Positions 32,006-39,218 of a stretch of DNA of 64,000 nucleotides are shown one piece after another; the first letter of the stretch is position 1, and every line of letters starts with the position of its first letter. Below the pieces are notes generated by a model. The model worked only from the letters and a program-made list of their open reading frames with translations, did no database searches and had not been told where the DNA came from. A program made the translations under genes and the position numbers. The stretch spans positions 777,406-841,405 of the forward strand of contig CAWIMQ010000006.1 in the NCBI GenBank assembly GCA_963837265.1, in the 5' to 3' direction. This stretch comes from DATBLE01 sp963837265. Its GTDB lineage: Bacteria > Actinomycetota > Thermoleophilia > Gaiellales > Gaiellaceae.

Positions 32006-32398
32006 GTGGCAACGGCGAAGGTGAACGGCCTCGGCTGGGCGGCGAAGGAGCTGGCGGAGCGCGCACGCTCGATCGTGCAACTCGAGCTCGAGCTCGCGCT
32101 CCTCGAGATCAAGCGCAAGCTCGTCCGGATCGCGCTCGGCGTCGGGCTGGGAGTAGGCGCCGTCGTCGTCGCGCTGTTCGCGCTCGGCTTCCTGGCCGCG
32201 GGCGGCGCAGCCGCTCTCGCGCTGGCCGTCTCCCTGTGGGCGGCGCTGCTGATCGTCGGCGGGATCTTGCTCGGGACGACCGGCCTGCTCGCCATCCTCG
32301 CTCTGCGGTCGCTCAAGGCAGGCACGCCGCCGGTACCCGAGGAGGCGATCGAGGAGGCACGCCGGACCGCGGAGACGCTGAGAGCCAATGGCCGGTAG
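32006..32398 (+). CDS. Phage-holin-family (Phage_holin_3_6-like) membrane protein
   Basis: The 130-residue product has an amphipathic N-terminal helix (AKELAERARSIVQLELELAL), then two transmembrane segments at about 46-68 and 75-100, and a charged tail. This matches the actinobacterial putative holin/superfamily III proteins (PF07332-like), which in chromosomes are usually not lytic and accompany DUF3618 genes. It overlaps the following DUF3618 gene by 11 nt. Despite the family name no other phage gene is near. Confidence 0.75.
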   Translation: MATAKVNGLGWAAKELAERARSIVQLELELALLEIKRKLVRIALGVGLGVGAVVVALFALGFLAAGGAAALALAVSLWAALLIVGGILLGTTGLLAILALRSLKAGTPPVPEEAIEEARRTAETLRANGR

Positions 32399-32621
32399 GT
32401 CGCCGGAGGACGTCAAGCTCGAGATCGAGTCCGAGCGGGAGCGGCTCGGCGAGGCCGTCCACACGCTGCGGGCGAGCGCGGCGGCCGCCGCTCGCAAGCT
32501 GCCGCTGATCGCGGCCGGCGCCGCCGGCGCCGGCCTCGCGGCCCGCATGATCCGCAAGCGCGTTTTCCGCCGCGACACGCCGGAAATGTCCAGGCGTGGG
32601 CGATTCCCCTTTCTCCGCTGA
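32388..32621 (+). CDS. DUF3618-like small membrane protein
   Basis: The 77-residue product begins MAGRSPEDVKLEIESERERL, matching the acidic helical start of DUF3618 proteins (pair of E/R-rich helices), then has one hydrophobic Ala/Gly-rich segment (LIAAGAAGAGLAARMI) and a basic tail. It overlaps the holin-family gene by 11 nt and the YihY gene by 26 nt, so the three are one unit. Function unknown; envelope-associated by topology. Confidence 0.75.
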   Translation: MAGRSPEDVKLEIESERERLGEAVHTLRASAAAAARKLPLIAAGAAGAGLAARMIRKRVFRRDTPEMSRRGRFPFLR

Positions 32622-33507
32622 GCGGGAACGAGCCGTCGGCTCCCCGTTCCGGCTGCCCGGACGCGACTGGCTCGCGGCGCTGAGGCGAACGGTCGAGGAG
32701 TTCCTCGCCGACGACTGCACGGGGCTCGCCAAGGAGGTCGCGTTCAGCTCGCTCCTCGCCTTCTTCCCCGCCGTGATCCTGCTGGTCGGGCTCCTCGGCC
32801 TGCTCGGGCCGGGCGCCTACCAGTCGCTGGTCGACCTGCTCGGCACCGTCTCGCCGAAGGCGGTGGTGAACGCGATCACGCTGGCGAAGGAGAGCTCGGC
32901 GGGGAACGCGACCGGCTCGGCCGCGGCGCTCGCCGCGGGCACCCTCGGCGCGCTCTGGGCCGCCGGCGGCGCGGCCGGCACGATGATCAAGGCGGTCAAC
33001 CGGGCAAGCGACCTCGACGAGACCCGGCCGTTCTGGAAGGTGCGCCTGCTCGCCCTGGGGCTCGTCTGCCTCGCCGGGACGGTCGTTGCGATCCTGTTCG
33101 GCCTGATCGTCTTCGGCGCCCCGCTCGGCGACGCGATCGCGCGGAGAGCCGGGCTCGGTCACGAGTTCACGCTCGCCTGGGCGATCGTGCGCTGGCCCCT
33201 CGCGTTCGGGGCGATCCTGGTCGCAGTCGGGCTCGTCTACTGGCTGGCGCCCGATCGCACGCCGCCGAACTGGCGCTGGGTGACACCGGGCTCGCTGCTC
33301 GGCTCGCTGCTCTGGCTTGGCCTGTCGGCCCTCTTCGCGCTGTACACGAGCTACTCGAGCTCGTACGACCGCACGTACGGCTCGCTCGCCGGCGCGATCG
33401 TGCTCCTCCTCTGGCTGAACTACTCGGCCGTTGCGCTGCTGCTCGGCGCGGAGCTGAACGCCGAGCTGGAGCGCCGCGCGCTCAGACGGCCCGGAACGTC
33501 CGCCTGA
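32596..33507 (+). CDS. YihY/virulence factor BrkB family membrane protein
   Basis: The 303-residue product has six predicted transmembrane segments and the family landmarks LAKEVAFSSLLAFFPAVILL near residue 50, GALWAAGGAAGTMIKAVNRA, WRWVTPGSLLGSLLWLGLSA and the C-terminal YGSLAGAIVLLLWLNYSAVA then LLGAELNAE. The family is of uncertain transport or envelope function (it was once called RNase BN). GTG 32596 lies inside the DUF3618 gene. The 3' end overlaps the convergent cupredoxin-like gene by 26 nt. Confidence 0.9.
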   Translation: MGDSPFSAERERAVGSPFRLPGRDWLAALRRTVEEFLADDCTGLAKEVAFSSLLAFFPAVILLVGLLGLLGPGAYQSLVDLLGTVSPKAVVNAITLAKESSAGNATGSAAALAAGTLGALWAAGGAAGTMIKAVNRASDLDETRPFWKVRLLALGLVCLAGTVVAILFGLIVFGAPLGDAIARRAGLGHEFTLAWAIVRWPLAFGAILVAVGLVYWLAPDRTPPNWRWVTPGSLLGSLLWLGLSALFALYTSYSSSYDRTYGSLAGAIVLLLWLNYSAVALLLGAELNAELERRALRRPGTSA

Positions 33508-34168
33508 GCGCCGGAGTCGCGTCCGAGCGGTACGTGTAGAGCCCGCGCTTCAGCGTCAGCCTCCACGTGAACGTCCCCCGGCCCGCCTTCGAGGTCGCCC
33601 GGTTCACCCCCGGGCCGCTGAGGCGGAAGTTGTCCCTCGCCGAGCGGTCGTGGACGGTCAGCACGACCGGGCCCGCCTTCACCGAGACCAGGCGCGCACG
33701 CCCGCGGACGAGAGCGATCGTCTTCCCCGGCCCGACCGCGGCGGCGAGCGCGACCGGCTTCCGCTTCGGCGCGGGCCCGGGGACCGGCGTCGTCGGAGGC
33801 GGGGGCGGCGCCGCGACGGCGCCGACCGTGAAGCTCCCGAACATCGTCGTCGGATGGGCGTCGCAGCGGAAGCGGTAGGTGCCGTCCGAGAAGGTCACCG
33901 TCCACGTGAAGGTGCCCGTTTCCTCGATCGCGGTCGCCTGGTCGACGCCCGGGCCGTTGAGGTGGAAGCTGTGCAGGTCGGAGCGGTCGTCGACCCGGAT
34001 CGTGTACGCGCCCGGATCGAGGTGCTTGACCGGGCTACCCGCGGCATCGGCGAGCGAGATCGTGAACCCGGGACCGACGGTGGCGAACAGGGTCGGGCTC
34101 TGGGCGCCGGCGCCGGCCGTCAGGACGAGCGCGGCGGCGGCGGCCACGGCGGCGGCTGCAGCTCGCAT
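33482..34168 (-). CDS. Exported protein with two cupredoxin-like domains
   Basis: The 228-residue product has a clear Sec signal (MRAAAAAVAAAAALVLTAGA). Two homologous beta domains of about 85 residues are joined by a Pro-rich linker (PPPPPTTPVPGPAP). Domain 1 keeps plausible type-1 copper ligands (LHSFHL, then RFRCDAHPTTMFG: Cys-x2-His-x3-Met). The matching part of domain 2 reads TYRSDATPALRRT and lacks them. It may be an electron carrier or a copper-binding surface protein. ATG 34168 follows GGAGG at 3 nt. Confidence 0.75.
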   Translation of the reverse strand: MRAAAAAVAAAAALVLTAGAGAQSPTLFATVGPGFTISLADAAGSPVKHLDPGAYTIRVDDRSDLHSFHLNGPGVDQATAIEETGTFTWTVTFSDGTYRFRCDAHPTTMFGSFTVGAVAAPPPPPTTPVPGPAPKRKPVALAAAVGPGKTIALVRGRARLVSVKAGPVVLTVHDRSARDNFRLSGPGVNRATSKAGRGTFTWRLTLKRGLYTYRSDATPALRRTFRAV

Positions 34169-34202
34169 CAGCCTCCAGTACGCGCCGGAGGCCCGATCGG
34201 AT

Positions 34203-36494
34203 TCAGCCCCCGCGCAGCTCGGCGCCGAACCGGTCGGCGAGCGCCTGGACGATCCTTGCCCGGAGCGCCGCCGCGTCCTCGGCAGAGAGCGTGCGCTCGG
34301 CCGACTGGAAGACGAGCGCGAGCGCGACCGACTTCCGTCCCGTGCCGACCTGCTCGCCCCGGTAGACGTCGAAGACGCGGGCATAGCGCAGCTCCTCTCC
34401 GGCCGCCTCTCCGGCCGCCTGGACGAGCGCGGCCGCCTCGACCTCCTCGGCGACGACCACCGCGAGATCCTGCCGAACCGGCGGGTACGAGATCACGTCC
34501 TCGTAGAGGACGATGTCCCGAACGCGCTCGAAGAGCGTCGCCAGGTCGAGCTCGAAGGCGCTCCACCCGCCGAGGAGCTCGGGATGGAGCTCGCCGACCC
34601 AACCCGCGTCGATCCGAGCAGCCTTGCCCGGGTGCAGAAACGGCTCGTGCGCGCGCTCGAACGGCGCGACGACGTGGAGCGCGCGGAGCAGGGTCTCGAC
34701 CACGCCCTTCGCACGTGAGAACGGCGCCGGCATGATCGCGGCGACCCGCCAGCGCTCCTCCGGAAGGTCGCCCTCGACAGGTGCGTACGCCCTGGCGATC
34801 TCGAAGAGCTCGACCTCGCCGGCGCCCGCGTCGAGATTCCTCCGGGCCGCGTCGACGAGGCCGCGCAGCAGGCTCGTCCGCAGCACCGCGTGCTCCGCCG
34901 TCAGCGGGACGGGCAGCCGCAGGCCGTCCGGGCTCGCGTCGGGCGGCACGAGGCTCGGCGTGTACGTCTCGGACAGGCCGCATCCGAGCAGGATCTCCTC
35001 GACCTGGTGCCGGAGGCGTTGCTCTCGGGTCAGACGCCCGAAGAGCTCGCGGCGAACCGGCATCGTGAACGGCACGCGCTCGAGCTCGAAGCGGGCGATC
35101 TCCTCGACCAGGTCGATCTCGCGAGAAACGTCGCGGCTGCGCCAGGTCGGGACGGTCACCTCCCACCCGTCGGTGACGGCGAACCCGAGCCGCTCCAGGA
35201 TCTCGCGCTGACGGCGGGGAGCCGTGGTCACGCCGCTGATCGCATCCGTCCGCTCGGGGCGCAGACGGAGGACGGGAGGCTCCGGAAGGTCCGCGCGTAT
35301 GCCGGCCTCGCCGGCCCAGGCGCCTCCGGACAGCTCGGCGATGAGCCCACCGGCCATGCGGGCGGCCGGCTCGGCGAGGTACGGGTCGACACCCTTCTCC
35401 CAGCGGTTCGACCCGTCGGTCCGCAGCCCGAGCCGCTCCGAGGTTCGCAGGATCCCGACCGGCTCGAAGTTCGCCGCCTCGAGCAGGACTTCGGCGGTGT
35501 CGCCTCCGACCTCGGTGTTCAGGCCGCCCATGATCCCGGCCAGGGCGACTGCGCGCTCGGCGTCGGCGATCACGAGATCGGACGTCTCGAGCCGTCGCAG
35601 GTTCCCGTCCAGCGTGGTGAGCTCCTCGCCGGCCGCCGCACGACGGACGACGATCCTGGCTCCGGCCAACTTCCCGTGGTCGAACGCGTGCAGGGGGCTG
35701 CCGAGCGCGTGCATCACGTAGTTCGTGACGTCGACGACGTTCGAGATCGGGCGCAGCCCGGACGCGGACAGCCTCGCCTTCAGCCACGGCGGGGACGGGC
35801 CGACCCGGACGCCGCGGAAGAGACGGCCGACGTAGACGGGACAGCCGGCGGGATCCTCGATCCGGACGTCGACCGGCTCGTCGGCCGCGCGCGCCGCCTC
35901 GGTGCCCGGCTGAGGCGCGAGCTCGACACCGAAGAGCGCGGCCACCTCACGGGCGAGCCCGTAGACGGCCAGGAGATCGGGGCGGTTGCCGGTCACCTCG
36001 ATCTCGAGCACCTCCTCGCCGAGGGCGAAGAGGTCGACGAGCGGCGTGCCGGCCTCCGCCGGCTCGGCGAGCACGACGATGCCGGCGTGGTCCTGGCCGA
36101 GGTCGAGCTCCGGCTCCGAGAGGATCATCCCGTCGGAGCGCTCACCGCGCACGGCGCGCTCCTCGATCCGGAGCCCGCCCGGGAGGATCCCACCCGGGAG
36201 CACGACGCACACCGTCGCGCCTGCCTCGAAGTTCCAGGCGCCGCAGACGATCTGCCGTGGCTCCCGTTCGCCTACGTCGACCTGGCAGAGCCGCACCCGA
36301 TCGGCGTTCGGATGCGGTGCCACATCGAGGACGCGCCCGACGCGGAACCGGTCGAGGTTGCCGTCGACGTCGGGCACGCCGCGATACGTCACCCGCTCCA
36401 CCTCGCAGGTCGAGATCGCGAGCCGGGCCGCGAGCTCGTCCGTCGGCACGTCGATCGCGACATACTCGCGGAGCCAGGACAGCGGGACCCGCAT
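34203..36494 (-). CDS. pheT: Phenylalanyl-tRNA synthetase beta subunit
   Basis: The 763-residue subunit has the N-terminal MRVPLSWLREYV, a tRNA-binding OB fold (FRVGRVLDVAPHPNADRVRL to about residue 150), the B3/B4 editing domain with SNVVDVTNYVMHALGSPLHA, the B5 domain, the catalytic-like core, and a C-terminal ferredoxin-like anticodon-binding domain (SYPPVRQDLAVVVAEEV onward). Its ATG overlaps the pheS stop by 1 nt (TGATG), giving coupled synthesis of the alpha2-beta2 enzyme. Confidence 0.96.
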   Translation of the reverse strand: MRVPLSWLREYVAIDVPTDELAARLAISTCEVERVTYRGVPDVDGNLDRFRVGRVLDVAPHPNADRVRLCQVDVGEREPRQIVCGAWNFEAGATVCVVLPGGILPGGLRIEERAVRGERSDGMILSEPELDLGQDHAGIVVLAEPAEAGTPLVDLFALGEEVLEIEVTGNRPDLLAVYGLAREVAALFGVELAPQPGTEAARAADEPVDVRIEDPAGCPVYVGRLFRGVRVGPSPPWLKARLSASGLRPISNVVDVTNYVMHALGSPLHAFDHGKLAGARIVVRRAAAGEELTTLDGNLRRLETSDLVIADAERAVALAGIMGGLNTEVGGDTAEVLLEAANFEPVGILRTSERLGLRTDGSNRWEKGVDPYLAEPAARMAGGLIAELSGGAWAGEAGIRADLPEPPVLRLRPERTDAISGVTTAPRRQREILERLGFAVTDGWEVTVPTWRSRDVSREIDLVEEIARFELERVPFTMPVRRELFGRLTREQRLRHQVEEILLGCGLSETYTPSLVPPDASPDGLRLPVPLTAEHAVLRTSLLRGLVDAARRNLDAGAGEVELFEIARAYAPVEGDLPEERWRVAAIMPAPFSRAKGVVETLLRALHVVAPFERAHEPFLHPGKAARIDAGWVGELHPELLGGWSAFELDLATLFERVRDIVLYEDVISYPPVRQDLAVVVAEEVEAAALVQAAGEAAGEELRYARVFDVYRGEQVGTGRKSVALALVFQSAERTLSAEDAAALRARIVQALADRFGAELRGG

Positions 36495-37489
36495 CAGAAC
36501 TGCGAGATCACGCGGTGGTCGGAGTCCCAGAGGAGCCGAACGTCGGGGACGCCGTGGCGAAGCTGGGCGATCCGCTCCAGCCCGAGGCCGAACGCGAAGC
36601 CGGAGACCTCCTCCGGGTCGTAGCCAACGAACTCGAGCACGGCCGGATCGACCATCCCGGAGCCGCCCATCTCGATCCAGCCCGAGTGCTTGCAGATCGG
36701 GCAGCCCCGTCCGTCGCACTGGAAGCACGAGACGTCGGGCTCGAGCGACGGCTCCGTGAACGGGAAGAAGTGCGTGCGGAAGCGGACCTGCCGCTCCTCG
36801 CCGAAGAGCGCGCGCATGAGGTGGAGGAGCGTCCCCTTCAGATCGGCCAGCGTGATTCCGCGATCGACCGCCAGGCCCTCGACCTGGTGGAAGATGGGGT
36901 AGTGCGTGGCGTCGATCGTGTCGCGCCGGTAGACGCGACCGTGCGAGATCATGTACACGGGCGGCTCTCGGGACTCCATCACCCGGATCTGGGACGGCGA
37001 CGTCTCGGTGCGGAGAAGCATGCGGTCGTCGAAGAACAGCGAATTGTGCCGGGAGCGGGCGGGATGCCACGCAGGAAAGCCGAGCGCGTCGAAGTTGTAG
37101 TGGACGGTCTCGACCTCGCGCCCGTCGACGACCTCGTAGCCGAGCCCGAGGAAGACCGACTCGACCTCGTCCCGGATCTGGGAGATCAGGTGCCGGTGCC
37201 CGCGCGGCACGCGTTCGCCGGGCAGCGTGACGTCGGCCGCCTCCTCGGCCAGCGCCCGCTCGAGCTCGGCGCGCCGGAAGGCCTGCCGCCGCTCGTCGAG
37301 CGCCGCCTCGAGGCGCTGCCGGAGGGTGTTCAGCGTCTGCCCGCTCTCGCGGTCGCGGACCTCGCGGAGCGCCTGCTTCAGATCGCTCTTCCGGCCGAGG
37401 TAGCGGACGCGCACCAGGTCGAGCTCGTCGAGCGTGCGGGCCCCGGAAATCGCGCTCAGCGCCTCGCTTTCCAGCCTATCCGCGTCCAT
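36494..37489 (-). CDS. pheS: Phenylalanyl-tRNA synthetase alpha subunit
   Basis: The 331-residue class II catalytic subunit has an N-terminal coiled coil (residues 1-85) that clamps tRNA, then class II motif 1 (HLISQIRDEVESVFLGLGYE), motif 2 (VYRRDTIDATHYPIFHQVEG) and motif 3 (GFAFGLGLERIAQLRHGVPD). A CxxC-type segment (SCFQCDGRGCPICKHSGWIE) inserts near the active site; it is common in actinobacterial PheS. ATG 37489 has TACAGT exactly 6 nt upstream and no ribosome site, so the pheST mRNA is probably leaderless. Confidence 0.96.
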   Translation of the reverse strand: MDADRLESEALSAISGARTLDELDLVRVRYLGRKSDLKQALREVRDRESGQTLNTLRQRLEAALDERRQAFRRAELERALAEEAADVTLPGERVPRGHRHLISQIRDEVESVFLGLGYEVVDGREVETVHYNFDALGFPAWHPARSRHNSLFFDDRMLLRTETSPSQIRVMESREPPVYMISHGRVYRRDTIDATHYPIFHQVEGLAVDRGITLADLKGTLLHLMRALFGEERQVRFRTHFFPFTEPSLEPDVSCFQCDGRGCPICKHSGWIEMGGSGMVDPAVLEFVGYDPEEVSGFAFGLGLERIAQLRHGVPDVRLLWDSDHRVISQF

Positions 37490-37495
37490 CGCGCG

Positions 37496-37501
37496 ACTGT
37501 A
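37496..37501 (-). promoter_or_regulatory. Candidate -10 element of pheST
   Basis: TACAGT on the minus strand ends 6 nt before the pheS ATG. No T-box or other leader can fit between the two. Confidence 0.5.
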
Positions 37502-37781
37502 TCACCGGGCTTCGGGCGGGCTTCCCGGGCGCTTCCCGGCCTGCACGCGGCCGTCTGTGGGCGGTCGCGGGCCCGCGCGAACACCCCTTCCGGCGACCAC
37601 GGACGTGTGGGCCGATCGCGACGTACGGGCCACGGGCCCCGCGCCCCATGCCGCCGCCCCGGCCGCTGCGAGGTGCTCCCGGCCTCCTCCCCGCTGCGAG
37701 CATACGCGTGGACCGCGCACAGGTGGGTGGCGCGGCGGTGACTGATGAGCGTAGGCTCGACGGAGCTCACCAATGAGCGGA
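37502..37781. other. Intergenic region between pheS and the methyltransferase gene
   Basis: I see no gene, tRNA or known riboswitch. The right part has two out-of-place ATGAGCG sequences (37745 and 37773) that repeat the true start context at 37814, and a TAGGCT hexamer at about 37752 that could be the methyltransferase -10 element. Confidence 0.35.
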
Positions 37782-37802
37782 GGCGCCGGCTTTGCCGGCG
37801 CC
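37782..37802 (+). promoter_or_regulatory. 9-bp hairpin just before the methyltransferase ribosome site
   Basis: GGCGCCGGC pairs with GCCGGCGCC around TTT and ends directly before GGGAGCGGGCA-ATG. In an mRNA it would abut the Shine-Dalgarno sequence and could affect translation; it may equally be an inserted palindrome. Confidence 0.4.
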
Positions 37803-37813
37803 GGGAGCGGGCA

Positions 37814-38581
37814 ATGAGCGACGATCACCCCACCCGCAAGGGCGCCCCGGCCGAGACGCCATACGACGCGATCGCGCGGATCTACGATCCGTGGAGCCGG
37901 AGCGTCAGCGAGGACGTCTCCTTCTACGTCGCCGAGGCCCGCAAGGCGGCCGGCCGCACCGGGGCGGCGCGGTCCGGCGAACGCGTCGTCGAGCTCGGGG
38001 TCGGCACGGGCCGGATCGCCGTTCCGACCGCCTCCGCGGGCGTGCCCCTGATCGGGGTCGACTCCTCCGCGGCGATGCTCGCGGTCTGCCGCGACCGCGC
38101 GGAGGCCGCCGGAGTCACGGAGCTCCTCGACCTCCGCCTCGGCGACCTGCGCCACCCGCCCGTCGCCGAGCGCGTCCCCCTGGTCACCTGCCCGTTTCGC
38201 GCCTATCTGCACCTCGACGACGACGACGAGCGCCTGGCCGCCCTCCGCGCCGCCCGCGAGCTCCTCCTCCCCGGCGGCCTGCTCGCCTTCGACGTGTTCG
38301 CGCCCTCGCCCGAGGACGTGGCCGAGACCCACGGCCGCTGGCTCGAGCGCGAGCCGGGGATCTGGGAACGCGCCGACTGGGACGAGACCGCCCGCCGCCT
38401 GGCGCTGAGCGTCCGGGGGGGCGACCGGAAGACGACGATGACGCTCGCCTGGATCTCGGTCGAGGAATGGCGCGACCTCCTCGTGCGCGCCGGCTTCGCG
38501 GTCGAGGCCTGCTACGGCTGGTTCGACCGCCGGCCGTACTCCGGCGGGGAGGACTCGATCTGGCTCGCAAGGCGCAGCTGA
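37814..38581 (+). CDS. SAM-dependent methyltransferase, class I
   Basis: The 255-residue product has a Rossmann SAM site: VVELGVGTGRIAVPTASAGV (motif I), LIGVDSSAAML (motif II acidic residue) and the post-motifs LLDLRLGDLRHPP and ARELLLPGGLLAFDVFAP. The N-terminus (TPYDAIARIYDPWS) fits small-molecule methyltransferases of the UbiE/type 11-25 group. ATG 37814 with GGGAG at 7 nt is preferred to the in-frame ATG 37745, whose extra 23 residues are Arg-rich and non-conserved in character. The substrate is unknown. Confidence 0.85.
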   Translation: MSDDHPTRKGAPAETPYDAIARIYDPWSRSVSEDVSFYVAEARKAAGRTGAARSGERVVELGVGTGRIAVPTASAGVPLIGVDSSAAMLAVCRDRAEAAGVTELLDLRLGDLRHPPVAERVPLVTCPFRAYLHLDDDDERLAALRAARELLLPGGLLAFDVFAPSPEDVAETHGRWLEREPGIWERADWDETARRLALSVRGGDRKTTMTLAWISVEEWRDLLVRAGFAVEACYGWFDRRPYSGGEDSIWLARRS

Positions 38582-38583
38582 CG

Positions 38584-38589
38584 TAGTGT
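38584..38589 (+). promoter_or_regulatory. Candidate -10 element of lemA
   Basis: TAGTGT lies 8 nt before GTG 38598; no ribosome site is present. Confidence 0.4.
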
Positions 38590-38597
38590 TTCCGGTT

Positions 38598-39212
38598 GTG
38601 ATCTGGGTCGTGATCGTCATCGTCGCGGTCGTCGTCCTGCTCGGGCTCGTCCTGGTGGGGATGTTCAACAAGCTCGTCCGGCTGCGGAACCGGTGCGAGA
38701 ACGCGTGGGCGCAGGTGGACGTTCAGCTCCGCAAGCGCTACGACCTGATCCCGAACCTCGTCGAGACGGTGAAGGGATACGCGGCGCACGAGCGGCAGAC
38801 CTTCGAGGAGGTGACGGCAGCGCGGACGGCGGCCCAGCAGGCGCAGGGCGTCGCCCAGCAGGCGGAGGCGGAGAATGCGCTGACCGCGGCGATCGGCCGC
38901 CTGTTCGCGGTCGCCGAGGCCTACCCGCAGCTGCGGGCGACCGAGAACTTCCAGCAGCTGCAGGGGCAGCTGACGCAGATCGAGCAGCAGATCGCTGTCT
39001 CCCGCCAGGTCTACAACGACACGGTCCTGACCTACGACAACGCGCTCGAGACGGTCCCGACGAACGTGATCGCCGGAATGTTCAACTTCCGGGCGCGAGA
39101 GTACTTCCACACCGAGGAGGTCACGCGGGAGGCGCCTCGCGTGCAGTTCACGCAGCCCGGGCAGCCCGAGCCGCAGCCGGCACCGGCACCGCCGCCGCCG
39201 GCCACGCAGTAG
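38598..39212 (+). CDS. lemA: LemA family membrane protein
   Basis: The product of about 204 residues has an N-terminal membrane anchor (VIWVVIVIVAVVVLLGLVLV) and then the LemA helical bundle: NRCENAWAQVDVQLRKRYDL, PNLVETVKGYAAHE and ENFQQLQGQLTQIEQQIAVS. YNDTVLTYDNALETVPTNVI and FRAREYF close the domain. A Pro/Gln-rich tail follows. GTG 38598 sits 8 nt after a -10-like box; an in-frame GTG at 38586 overlaps that box. It is paired with a DUF2207 protein 7 nt downstream, the usual partnership for this family, whose function is unresolved. Confidence 0.9.
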   Translation: MIWVVIVIVAVVVLLGLVLVGMFNKLVRLRNRCENAWAQVDVQLRKRYDLIPNLVETVKGYAAHERQTFEEVTAARTAAQQAQGVAQQAEAENALTAAIGRLFAVAEAYPQLRATENFQQLQGQLTQIEQQIAVSRQVYNDTVLTYDNALETVPTNVIAGMFNFRAREYFHTEEVTREAPRVQFTQPGQPEPQPAPAPPPPATQ

Positions 39213-39218
39213 CGGGCC

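Noticed and set aside
32006..32398. Prophage remnant suggested by the holin-family gene
   Set aside because: No capsid, integrase, lysin or other phage gene is near; the family is common in actinobacterial chromosomes beside DUF3618 genes.
36494..37813. T-box or tRNA gene upstream of pheST
   Set aside because: The pheS -10 box lies 6 nt from the start, leaving no leader. No cloverleaf or T-box sequence is visible in the spacer.
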